7,634 bases of DNA from the NCBI GenBank assembly GCA_934513205.1, contig CAKSWU010000044.1:1-7634 (forward strand). Reading direction: 5' to 3'. Under the pieces are notes generated by a model that had not been told where the DNA came from, did not search any database, and worked only from the letters and a program-made list of their open reading frames with translations. Every line of letters begins with the position of its first letter. Within the stretch, counting starts at the first letter, position 1. This DNA comes from an uncultured Faecalibacterium sp. Its GTDB lineage: Bacteria; Bacillota; Clostridia; Oscillospirales; Ruminococcaceae. This document shows positions 1-6,351 of this stretch, one piece after another. The position numbers were made by a program, and so were the translations under genes.

Positions 1-19
1 TCTGTTTTGTTCTATCTGA

Positions 20-301
20 TCTTACAATCGTTACAGGCGATCTTCTGACAAGTCAGTTCATCTTTCCGCCATCGGTACGGCGGATATGCTGGTGAACACC
101 TACGCCCATATCCAGCAGTCCTCCCGTGTAGAGCTGGGCAGGAAGTTCGAGGAAGGTTTCTATGCTAAGTCCGAAAACCCCAGCCCGCAAGCTGTACCCG
201 CCGCAGGCGAACCGACTATCTCTATAACTGCTTTGCTGGAACTTCTGAAGAACGCAGACCCCGAAGTAAAGGCGCAGCTCCGTCTGGCTCTTCTGACCTG
301 A
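20..301 (+). pseudogene. Tyrosine recombinase (phage/ICE integrase), C-terminal remnant
   Basis: Open frame from just after a TGA at 17-19 to a TGA at 299-301. The recognisable part begins around 'SAIGTADMLVNTYAHIQQSS', which matches the end of the catalytic domain of tyrosine integrases, usually LGHA(D/S)...(N/D)TYAH. The Tyr codon at 101-103 is in the position of the DNA-cleaving nucleophile. A charged tail follows (LGRKFEEGFYAK, then a helical ELLKNADPEVKAQLRLALL segment), typical of integrases of Firmicute conjugative elements and prophages. In this frame the usual LGH box reads IGT, and upstream neither this frame nor the other two forward frames resembles the rest of an integrase. The catalytic Arg and His residues upstream are absent. 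The first methionine (86-88) is internal and not a true start. I infer a truncated, inactive remnant; whether the truncation is real or partly reflects the window edge cannot be decided here. Confidence 0.72.
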
Positions 302-366
302 TGCAAAATTTACCACACATTTCAAGGCAATTCCAGCCCATGCAGAGGATTCCTACGAAAAAGTCG

Positions 367-396
367 ACCGTGCAAAAACCGTGCATTGACCGTGCA
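367..396. repeat. Three ACCGTGCA direct repeats at exact 11-bp spacing
   Basis: ACCGTGCA occurs at 367-374, 378-385 and 389-396, a period of 11 bp, about one helical turn. A hairpin with 7-bp arms (ACCCCGA 398-404, TCGGGGT 409-415) follows two bases later. The repeats overlap the last codons of the recombinase remnant, but an 11-bp period is out of phase with codons, so the pattern is not a protein repeat. Face-aligned arrays of this sort are typical protein-binding sites, for example for excisionases or repressors near element ends. The binding protein and function are unknown. Confidence 0.6.
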
Positions 397-1194
397 GACC
401 CCGATTTTTCGGGGTTACATAACAAAAAAGAACGCCAAATCTTACGATTTGACGTTCAATATCTGGTGCACCTCGCGCACTCATATCCGAACTTTTCTCT
501 GCTTTTACGGCTTCCCCGAAAGTGATCGTTTCCGTACCTTCCTTATAATTAAAGGTAATAAGTACCTTATCATCGTAGAGATAGATGGCATTGATAAAGG
601 TGTCCACCAGTGCCTGCCGCTGCTCCGGCTGGGTCATGTCCAGCTTGCGGAAACGGAGCAACCAGAACCGGACGAACTCTTCTTTCATCTTCGGTTTTGC
701 CAGCCGTTCCTCTGCAATGCGGGCTTGCAGCTCCTTCCGCTGTTCTTCCAGAGCTTCCAACCGTTCTTTCGTGGAACTGGTCAGGATTCCCATCTGGATG
801 GCATTCAGCATATTGGTGATGCCGACTTCCGTTTCTTTCAACTGCTTTTCATAGATGGGCAAATCCGTGCTTTCCTGATTTTGCAATTCCATGACTTTGG
901 CGATGATGGCATTCATGGAAGCGTCATCTTCCACCAGCTTCATGGTTTCGTTGACCACCAGATCTTCCAGCCACTGTTTCCGCACGGCCTTTTTATCGCA
1001 GGTCTTTTTCTTCTTGGCAGCAGCACACTTGTAGTAGGTGTACATTTTCCCGGTGTGGCTGACACCGCTTTCTCCGAACATCAGCGCTCCGCACTTACCG
1101 CAGTACAGCTTGGTGGTGAGCAGATAGCTTTCCTCTGCCTTATGACGGGCAGGGGCCTTTTTATTTTTCGCCAGCTTTTCCTGCACCTTGTTGA

Positions 1195-1304
1195 ACAAGT
1201 TCGCGTTTGCGAAGCGTAGCGCAGCAACGAAAGCCCCAGTGGGGCTTTTAAGCGACAGAACGGTCTTGCGTAGCAAGATGGAGGGGCCTTGCCCCGACAA
1301 GTTC
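1195..1304. mobile_element. Small hairpin-rich insertion (MITE/REP-like) with 8-bp direct repeats
   Basis: ACAAGTTC occurs at 1195-1202 and again at 1297-1304, like a target-site duplication. The 94 bp between them interrupt the recombinase exactly between conserved 'VSGEL' and 'FNKVQEKLAKNKK', which are normally adjacent, so this DNA is an insertion. It folds into four successive hairpins, each with a 3-nt loop: 1204-1216 (5 bp, one G-T pair), 1230-1248 (8 bp, AAAGCCCC/GGGGCTTT), 1265-1277 (5 bp, CTTGC/GCAAG) and 1283-1295 (5 bp, GGGGC/GCCCC). It has no coding capacity of its own and no clear terminal inverted repeats. I infer a short non-autonomous repeat that may be dispersed in the host genome; the copy number cannot be judged from one window. 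Confidence 0.55.
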
Positions 1305-1831
1305 ACCTGACACCAGCGCCGGGATCGCATTGGGCTGTACCACATCCCGCAAACGCAATTCGCCGATGTACCGGCGATTACTCAACATCCGCTGAATCGT
1401 ATTGTAGGACATCTCCCCGCCCATCGAATTTTTGATGTTGTGCGCCTTCAACCAATCCCGCAGGTCAGTCATGGTCGCACCGTCCGCATATTTCTGGAAC
1501 GTCTACTCCACATACGGAGCCAACAACGGGTCGGGCTAGTAATGCCGGTCCTCATCGATCATGTAGCCGAACGGAATCGTGCCGCCATTATAAATACCCT
1601 TGAGAGCATTTTCGGTCATGCCGCGCACAACCTTTTCAGACAGGTCAGCCGAGTAATATTCGGCATAGCCCTCCAGCACCGACTCCAGAATAATACCCTC
1701 CGGGCCAGCCGAAATGACTTCCGTTGCCGATACCAGTTTCACACCGTTTCGCTTCAGCTGAGTCTTGTACCGGGCACTGTCGTAGCGGTTTCGGGCAAAA
1801 CATTCACATTCCATGGTTCTATGAAAGCACC

Positions 1832-1866
1832 CGGAGGAATTGTGTCATTTTGACACAATTTCTCCG
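1832..1866. repeat. 35-bp inverted repeat after the regulator stop codon
   Basis: Perfect 10-bp arms, AATTGTGTCA (1838-1847) and TGACACAATT (1851-1860), flank a 3-nt loop. They extend outward past one G/T position into CGGAG (1832-1836) and CTCCG (1862-1866). The structure starts one base after the stop codon of the AraC-type gene and ends about 18 bp before the surviving recombinase sequence. Its position suits a transcription terminator, but no T-run follows on the minus strand. It could instead be an operator or an element end. Confidence 0.6.
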
Positions 1867-1867
1867 C

Positions 1868-2743
1868 TCACCGTGCCCCCTCCAGCGGCTTCAGCGCACT
1901 TTTGCGGTATTGCAGGGGGCTTTGCCCGGTGGCTTTTGCAAAGCGGGTGGAAAAATTGCTGGCATCCCCAAAACCCACTTCCCGTGCGATCTCGCTGACG
2001 CTGTGGTCGGTGAGGACAAGCAGCTCCTTTGCCTGTGTGATGCGGAAGTTGACCAGATAATTATACGGTGTCGTGCCCATATACCGCCGAAACAGCCGCA
2101 GAAAATAGCTTTTGCTCATGTGCGCCTCTGCCAGCAGGTCGGCAAGGCAAAGTTCCTTCTGGTAATTTTTGCGCAGGGTCTCCGCCGCCTGCAAAATGAC
2201 CTGCCGTGCGCTGGTGGCTTCTGCCTGTGCAAGGATGCTCTGGGCGCACAGAGCCAACATCTCGTGCAGCGCCAGCCCCATGGTCACCATGCTGTCCACG
2301 GTGCTGCGCTCCATCTGCCCTAAAACCGTTTCAAAATATTCCTGCATCTTGACCCCGGTGAGCTGCACCGGGGTCAGTTTTTTGCCCGGCAGCAGCAGCG
2401 GCTCCATAGCGGCGACCCCAGCGCCGTCCAGATGCACCCAGTAATGATGCCAGCAGCTTTGCCCCGGAGCGGTGCAGTAGCTCTGCGGAGTACGGCAATT
2501 CAGCAGCAGCGCCTGCCCGGTGCTGAGCACCACATGGCTTTCCCCCTGCTCGATGAGCCCTGCACCCCGGAGGGTGTAAAACAGGATATAGCTCTCCTTA
2601 TCTGTCCGGGCGGTGGAAAAATGCTGCTGGGCGTAGAACATCCCCGCCTCGGTACAGTAATAGGGCTGTGCCAATTCTGCTTCGCTGGGGGTGGTGCGTT
2701 TCCACAGGCTCTCCGGGGTCACATCCATGTTGTAGGTCAGCAT
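1868..2743 (-). CDS. AraC-family regulator, probable activator of the rha operon (RhaR/RhaS-like)
   Basis: A 291-residue one-component regulator. Residues ~30-110 form a cupin-type sugar-binding domain (ILFYTLRGAGLIEQGE, then WHHYWVHLDG, a typical AraC-binding signature). Residues ~182-281 form the double helix-turn-helix: KELCLADLLAEAHMSKSYFLRLFR, PYNYLVNFRITQAKELL, and the second helix pair with signature EIAREVGFGDASNFSTRFAK...SPLQYR. The length is normal. The ATG at 2743-2741 follows GAGAGG by 9 nt and a consensus-like promoter. It is divergent from rhaBAD with 154 bp between start codons, the usual arrangement for a rhamnose-responsive activator controlling that operon. The family is certain. 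The ligand (L-rhamnose or rhamnulose) and the target are inferred from position only, so I give no symbol. Its end abuts the 35-bp inverted repeat at 1832-1866. Confidence 0.93.
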   Translation of the reverse strand: MLTYNMDVTPESLWKRTTPSEAELAQPYYCTEAGMFYAQQHFSTARTDKESYILFYTLRGAGLIEQGESHVVLSTGQALLLNCRTPQSYCTAPGQSCWHHYWVHLDGAGVAAMEPLLLPGKKLTPVQLTGVKMQEYFETVLGQMERSTVDSMVTMGLALHEMLALCAQSILAQAEATSARQVILQAAETLRKNYQKELCLADLLAEAHMSKSYFLRLFRRYMGTTPYNYLVNFRITQAKELLVLTDHSVSEIAREVGFGDASNFSTRFAKATGQSPLQYRKSALKPLEGAR

Positions 2744-2769
2744 TTTCTGTTTCCTCTCTTTCTGTGTTC

Positions 2770-2798
2770 AGTATAGCGCACCGTTCTTTGCAGTGCAA
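2770..2798 (-). promoter_or_regulatory. Sigma-A-type promoter of the AraC-type regulator
   Basis: On the minus strand there is TTGCAC (-35, 2798-2793), a 17-bp spacer and TATACT (-10, 2775-2770), 26 bp from the ATG at 2743. Both boxes are close to consensus at ideal spacing, so basal expression should be appreciable. The -35 box lies within a perfect 11-bp palindrome, TTGCAGTGCAA (2788-2798), which could serve autoregulation; that role is inferred. Confidence 0.7.
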
Positions 2799-2835
2799 GA
2801 GTAGACTTTTCACAAAGAATGTGTCACCTTTGCGG

Positions 2836-2850
2836 ATGGAATCGGCAGCA
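2836..2850. promoter_or_regulatory. cre: Candidate CcpA (cre) operator
   Basis: ATGGAATCGGCAGCA fits the Firmicute cre consensus WTGNAANCGNWNNCA at every defined position but one (C in place of W at 2846). It overlaps the weak -35 region and spacer of the rhaB promoter, where CcpA binding would block initiation. This would place rhamnose use under catabolite repression, as in other Firmicute sugar operons. The match was made by eye against a degenerate consensus and could be chance. Confidence 0.45.
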
Positions 2851-2865
2851 TTATGCCGCTATACT
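2837..2865 (+). promoter_or_regulatory. Activator-dependent promoter of rhaBAD
   Basis: TATACT at 2860-2865 is a good -10, 32 bp before the rhaB start. At 17-bp spacing upstream lies only TGGAAT (2837-2842), a poor -35, as expected of a promoter that needs an AraC-type activator. An inverted repeat, CGGCA (2843-2847) and TGCCG (2854-2858), fills the spacer and could bind a regulator. The activator site probably lies in 2799-2836, where TCAC recurs at 2810 and 2824 and CAAAG (2813-2817) faces CTTTG (2828-2832); I cannot define it better. Confidence 0.6.
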
Positions 2866-2885
2866 GGTAGCAGACAAAGCCACAC

Positions 2886-2891
2886 AGGAGG
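2886..2891 (+). promoter_or_regulatory. Ribosome binding site of rhaB
   Basis: AGGAGG, a full Shine-Dalgarno match, 6 nt before the ATG at 2898. It settles the rhaB start. Confidence 0.85.
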
Positions 2892-2897
2892 CGCATT

Positions 2898-4202
2898 ATG
2901 CACAAAAACTATCTTGCCATCGACATTGGTGCGTCCAGCGGGCGGCACATTGTGGGATGGATGGAGAACGGTATTCTCCGCACCGAGGAAGTGTACCGTT
3001 TTCCCAATAGCGTCCGGCGGGTGGACGGTCATCTGGAATGGGATATCGACAGCCTGTTCGTCCACGTGAAGCAGGGCATCCGGGAAGCCTTTGCGAAATA
3101 TCCGAACATCGAGAGCCTTTCCATCGACACATGGGCAGTCGATTATGTGCTGCTGAAAAACGACCAGCCGATTTACCCGGTGTACGCCTACCGCGACAGC
3201 CGGACGCAGGCGGTCATCCCCGAAGTCCACAGCATCCTGCCGTTTGAAGCGCTTTATGCGCGCACCGGCATCCAATTCCAGCCCTTCAACAGCATCTATC
3301 AGCTGTATGCCGACAAAAAAGCCGGGCGGCTGGCGCAGGCCGAGGACTTTTTGATGATCCCGGAATACCTGCTGTGGAAGCTCTGCGGCGTAAAGGCGCG
3401 GGAGTACACCAACGCCACCTCCACCGGCCTTGTGAATGCCCAGACCGGGGAATACGACCCGAAGATTTTGCGGGCGCTTGGTCTGCCGGAAGCCCTGTTC
3501 CCCAAGCTCACCGCACCCGGCACGGTGCTGGGGCCGCTGCTGCCCGACATTGCCGCCGAGGTGGGCGGGCAGACCAAGGTGGTGCTGTGCGCCACCCACG
3601 ACACCGCCAGCGCGGTGGAGGGCATCCCCATGGAACAGGGGGATGGGCCGTTCCTCTCCTCCGGCACATGGAGTTTGCTGGGGGTCAAGCTGGAAACGCC
3701 CATCACCAGCCCGGAAAGCTGCCGCGCCAACTTTACCAACGAGGGCGGCGTGGGGTACATCCGCTACCTGAAAAACATCATGGGTCTGTGGATCATCCAG
3801 TGCGTGCAAAAACAACTGGGCATCTCCTTTGCCGAGATGGTGGAGCTGGCCAAGACCAGCACCTACACCCGCATTTTTGATGTAAACGCAGCCCGCTTCT
3901 CTGCCCCGCAGGATATGCGCGCAGAGATCAGAGCTGCCCTTGCCGAGACCGGCGAAGCCCCTGCCACGGATGCCGACCTCATCAACAGCATCTACCATTC
4001 GCTGGCGTACTGCTACGGGGAAGCATTCCGGGAGCTGGAAGCCCTCACCGGCCAGCACTGGGACAAGCTCTACATCGCAGGCGGTGGCGCAAAGAACGCT
4101 ACCCTGAACGAGCTGACTGCCCACTACACCGGAAAACAGGTGGTGGCGCTGCCCATCGAGGCCACCGCCATCGGCAATTTGAAAATTCAGATGCAGATTT
4201 AA
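2898..4202 (+). CDS. rhaB: Rhamnulokinase, C-terminally shortened
   Basis: ATP-dependent FGGY-family kinase that converts L-rhamnulose to L-rhamnulose-1-phosphate in the cytoplasm. The N-terminus has the phosphate-binding motif AIDIGASSGR. Family blocks follow: SIDTWAVDYVLL, YAYRDSRT, RTGIQFQPFNSIYQL, EYTNATSTGLVN, then ATHDTASAV with the presumed catalytic base Asp235, LSSGTWSLLG, NFTNEGG, LKNIMGLW and the adenosine-binding GGGAKN (395-400). These align throughout with E. coli RhaB. The protein is 434 residues, whereas the family is usually ~480-490. It ends ten residues after the conserved EATA motif (EATAIGNLKIQMQI, then TAA), so the final ~50 residues, mostly helical in relatives, are missing. 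The rhaA ribosome site follows directly, leaving no room for a displaced tail; a small deletion is likely. Catalytic motifs are intact, so activity may persist. First gene of rhaBAD, 14 nt before rhaA. Confidence 0.95.
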   Translation: MHKNYLAIDIGASSGRHIVGWMENGILRTEEVYRFPNSVRRVDGHLEWDIDSLFVHVKQGIREAFAKYPNIESLSIDTWAVDYVLLKNDQPIYPVYAYRDSRTQAVIPEVHSILPFEALYARTGIQFQPFNSIYQLYADKKAGRLAQAEDFLMIPEYLLWKLCGVKAREYTNATSTGLVNAQTGEYDPKILRALGLPEALFPKLTAPGTVLGPLLPDIAAEVGGQTKVVLCATHDTASAVEGIPMEQGDGPFLSSGTWSLLGVKLETPITSPESCRANFTNEGGVGYIRYLKNIMGLWIIQCVQKQLGISFAEMVELAKTSTYTRIFDVNAARFSAPQDMRAEIRAALAETGEAPATDADLINSIYHSLAYCYGEAFRELEALTGQHWDKLYIAGGGAKNATLNELTAHYTGKQVVALPIEATAIGNLKIQMQI

Positions 4203-4203
4203 G

Positions 4204-4210
4204 AAGGAGG
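4204..4210 (+). promoter_or_regulatory. Ribosome binding site of rhaA
   Basis: AAGGAGG starts one base after the rhaB stop codon and lies 6 nt before the rhaA ATG. It fixes the start at 4217 and implies tight translational linkage of the two genes. Confidence 0.85.
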
Positions 4211-4216
4211 AACCCT

Positions 4217-5476
4217 ATGAGTTACGCAGAAGCAAAAGCCCGCTACGCCGCCATTGGCGTGGACACCGAGGCAGCCATGGCCCGGCTGAAAACCGTGCCC
4301 ATCTCCCTGCACTGCTGGCAGGGAGATGATGTCCGGGGCTTTGATACCGACCCCACCAAGCCCCTGACCGGCGGCATCCAGACCACCGGAAACTACCCCG
4401 GCCGTGCCCGCACCCCGGAGGAGCTGATGGCCGACATGGACAAGGTGCTGTCCCTCTGCCCCGGCACCAAAAAGATCAACCTCCATGCCTCCTATGCCAT
4501 TTTTGACGAAGAAAACCCGTGGGTGGACCGGGACAGGCTGGAGCCGAAGCACTTCAAAAAATGGGTGGATTTCTGCAAGGCAAGAGGGCTGGGCGCAGAC
4601 TTCAACCCCACCTTTTTCTCCCACCCCAAGTGCGACCCGCTGACCCTTGCCAGCCCCAACGAGGAGACCCGGAAATTCTGGGTGGAACACGGCAAGGCCT
4701 GCATCCGCATCAGTCAGTATCTGGCCGAGGAGCTGGGGCAGCCCTGCACCATGAACATCTGGACGGGCGACGGCTTTAAGGACGTACCGGCGGATCGCAA
4801 AGGTCCCCGCGACCGCTACAAGGCCAGCATCGACGAGATTTTGAGCGAGCCTTACGACTTCAAGCTGGTGAAGCCCTGCATCGAGAGCAAGGTGTTCGGC
4901 ATCGGCGTAGAGGCTTACACCGTGGGCAGTGCCGAGTTTGCCCTGAGCTACGCCGCCTTCAACCGGGAAAAGTGCATTCCGCTGATGGATAACGGCCACT
5001 ACCACCCCACGGAAGTGGTCAGCGATAAGATTCCTGCCCTGCTGGCCTTCTTCCCGGAGATCGCGCTCCACATCACCCGCCCCATCCGCTGGGACTCCGA
5101 CCACGTGGTGCTATTTGACGATGAAACGAAGGAGATCTGCAAGGAGATCGTGCGCTGCGGCGGTCTGGACGGCCGGGTGAACATTGCACTGGATTACTTT
5201 GATGCCTCCATCAACCGCATTTCCGCATGGACGGTGGGCTTCCGCAACGTGGAAAAGGCCCTGCTTTCGGCTCTGTGCACCCCCCACACGGCGCTGAAAG
5301 AGCTGCAGGACAGCAACCGGTTCACCGAGCTGATGGTGCGGCAGGAGGAGCTGAAGACCCTGCCCTTTGGGGAGGTCTGGGACGAATACTGCCGCCGGAA
5401 CAGTGTGCCGTTGGACGGTGCATGGTTTGAGGAAGTCAAGAAATACGAGCAGAATGTGCTGTGCAAGCGCATTTGA
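4217..5476 (+). CDS. rhaA: L-rhamnose isomerase
   Basis: Cytoplasmic metal-dependent TIM-barrel isomerase that converts L-rhamnose to L-rhamnulose, the first step of the pathway. At 419 residues it equals E. coli RhaA and aligns along its whole length: VPISLHCWQGDDVRGF, TTGNYPGRARTPEEL, KINLHASYA, FNPTFFSHP, FGIGVEAYTVGSAEF, DNGHYHPTEVVSDK, LHITRPIRWDSDHVV, ALDYFDASINRI. The metal ligands are all present. By alignment with E. coli, Glu223, Asp258, His285 and Asp326 form the structural site, and His261, Asp293 and Asp295 the catalytic site. The start is supported by AAGGAGG 6 nt upstream. Middle gene of rhaB-rhaA-rhaD, 14 nt after rhaB and 19 nt before rhaD, so transcribed with them. Nothing looks damaged. 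Confidence 0.98.
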   Translation: MSYAEAKARYAAIGVDTEAAMARLKTVPISLHCWQGDDVRGFDTDPTKPLTGGIQTTGNYPGRARTPEELMADMDKVLSLCPGTKKINLHASYAIFDEENPWVDRDRLEPKHFKKWVDFCKARGLGADFNPTFFSHPKCDPLTLASPNEETRKFWVEHGKACIRISQYLAEELGQPCTMNIWTGDGFKDVPADRKGPRDRYKASIDEILSEPYDFKLVKPCIESKVFGIGVEAYTVGSAEFALSYAAFNREKCIPLMDNGHYHPTEVVSDKIPALLAFFPEIALHITRPIRWDSDHVVLFDDETKEICKEIVRCGGLDGRVNIALDYFDASINRISAWTVGFRNVEKALLSALCTPHTALKELQDSNRFTELMVRQEELKTLPFGEVWDEYCRRNSVPLDGAWFEEVKKYEQNVLCKRI

Positions 5477-5495
5477 AGGAGAGAGGTTTTTGAAG

Positions 5496-6323
5496 ATGGG
5501 TATTTTGGACATTGATATTGTCAAAGGTTTTATGCGGATGTGCAACGATGGCTGGCTGCAGGGCTGGCACGAGCGCAACGGCGGCAACCTGACCTACCGC
5601 ATGAAGGAAGAGGAAGTGGCACAGTGCCGCCCCTTCTTTGATGAACAGCCCCGCCAGTGGGTGAACATGGGCGTGCAGGCGGATAATCTGGCCGGGGAGT
5701 ATTTCATCACCACCGGTTCCGGCAAGTTTTTCCGCAACGTGGAGCCGGACCCCGTCCACAGCATCGGCATTGTGGAGATCAACGACAAGGGCGACAGCTG
5801 GCGCATCGTCTGGGGCTTGGAGGACGGCGCAAAGCCCACATCCGAGTTCCCCAGCCACTTTATGAACCACAGCGTCCGCAAGGCTGCCACCAATGGCGCA
5901 AACCGCGTCATCTACCATTGCCATGCCACCAACGTCATTGCCCTGACCTACATCCTGCCCCTGACCGACCGGGACTTCACCCGTGCCCTGTGGCAGAGCG
6001 CCACCGAGTGCCCGGTGGTGTTCCCGGAGGGCGTGGGCGTCTGCCCGTGGATGGTGCCCGGCGGGGCAGACATTGCCATGGCCACCAGCGAGCTGATGAA
6101 GCACTATCAGGCAGCAATCTGGGCACAGCACGGCCTGTTCGCTTCCGGCCCGGACTTTGACATCACCTTCGGTCTGGCTCACACCATCGAGAAGAGCGCC
6201 GAAATTTACGTCAAGGTGCTCTCCATGGGCGGCGGCATCATCCGGCAGACCATCACCGACGACGACCTGCGTGCCATTGCCCGCGACTTTGGCGTGACCC
6301 TGAACGAGAAGTTCCTCAACTGA
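5496..6323 (+). CDS. rhaD: Rhamnulose-1-phosphate aldolase (class II)
   Basis: Zinc-dependent class II aldolase that splits L-rhamnulose-1-phosphate into dihydroxyacetone phosphate and L-lactaldehyde. Read from the ATG at 5496 it has 275 residues, against 274 in E. coli RhaD, and the active-site numbering matches exactly: Glu117 in SEFPSH, zinc ligands His141 and His143 in YHCHATN, Glu171 in SATECPVVFPEG and the third zinc ligand His212 in AAIWAQHGLF. Other family signatures are GWHERNGGNLTYR near the N-terminus and FITTGSGKFFRN. GAGAGG lies 9 nt before the ATG. An in-frame TTG two codons earlier (5490), nearer to AAGGAG at 5476-5481, is a possible alternative start that would change little. 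The longer upstream frame is rhaA sequence out of frame and not part of the gene. Last gene of the operon; the terminator begins 28 nt after its stop. Confidence 0.97.
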   Translation: MGILDIDIVKGFMRMCNDGWLQGWHERNGGNLTYRMKEEEVAQCRPFFDEQPRQWVNMGVQADNLAGEYFITTGSGKFFRNVEPDPVHSIGIVEINDKGDSWRIVWGLEDGAKPTSEFPSHFMNHSVRKAATNGANRVIYHCHATNVIALTYILPLTDRDFTRALWQSATECPVVFPEGVGVCPWMVPGGADIAMATSELMKHYQAAIWAQHGLFASGPDFDITFGLAHTIEKSAEIYVKVLSMGGGIIRQTITDDDLRAIARDFGVTLNEKFLN

Positions 6324-6351
6324 GCCATTCTCCCCCATTTTTCTTCATCAT

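Larger units (their letters stand above)
353..1814 (-). pseudogene. Large serine recombinase (TnpX/Tn4451-type), decayed
   Basis: Read on the minus strand, 1814-1539 encodes the end of the resolvase domain and the long helix after it (CFARNRYDSARYK, SATEVISAGPEGIILESVLE, AEYYSADLSEKVVRGMTENA). In the same frame, 1502-1300 encodes the Recombinase domain (TFQKYADGATMTDLRDWL, MSYNTIQRMLSNRRYIGELR, IPALVSGEL). The next frame, ~1195-353, encodes the zinc ribbon (LYCGKCGALMFGESG with a later YYKC...KKTC), the coiled-coil region (KQLKETEVGI...EALEEQRKELQARIAEERLAK) and the C-terminal end. The N-terminal ~75 residues with the catalytic serine are missing. TAG codons interrupt the frame at 1538-1536 and 1505-1503. 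A one-base frame change coincides with a ~94-bp insert at 1203-1296. Such enzymes excise and insert conjugative or mobilisable elements through short crossover sites; this copy cannot be active. The family call is firm from these motifs; the exact subfamily is inferred. Confidence 0.9.

Noticed and set aside
398..415. Intrinsic terminator for the integrase remnant
   Set aside because: The 7-bp hairpin is real, but no T-run follows on either strand and it lies within the recombinase reading frame.
301..525. 74-residue plus-strand open frame after the integrase tail
   Set aside because: It overlaps the recombinase C-terminus in antisense, has no ribosome site and no recognisable family.
386..1219. 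277-residue open frame on the plus strand
   Set aside because: It lies opposite the serine recombinase coding region, has no recognisable domains, and its composition is that of an antisense frame. The minus-strand reading has clear motifs.
1203..1296. CRISPR-like or tandem-repeat array
   Set aside because: The four hairpins differ in sequence and there is no repeat-spacer periodicity.
2859..4124. 421-residue open frame on the minus strand
   Set aside because: Antisense to rhaB; long antisense frames are expected from the GC-rich third positions of the real gene. No ribosome site or domain seen.
4199..5104. 301-residue minus-strand open frame opposite rhaA
   Set aside because: Antisense shadow of rhaA, which is intact and fully conserved.
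5367..5495. Long N-terminal extension of rhaD
   Set aside because: The extra residues are out-of-frame rhaA sequence. The ATG at 5496 has a ribosome site and gives active-site numbering identical to E. coli RhaD.
5436..6338. 300-residue minus-strand open frame opposite rhaD
   Set aside because: Antisense shadow of rhaD; no independent support.
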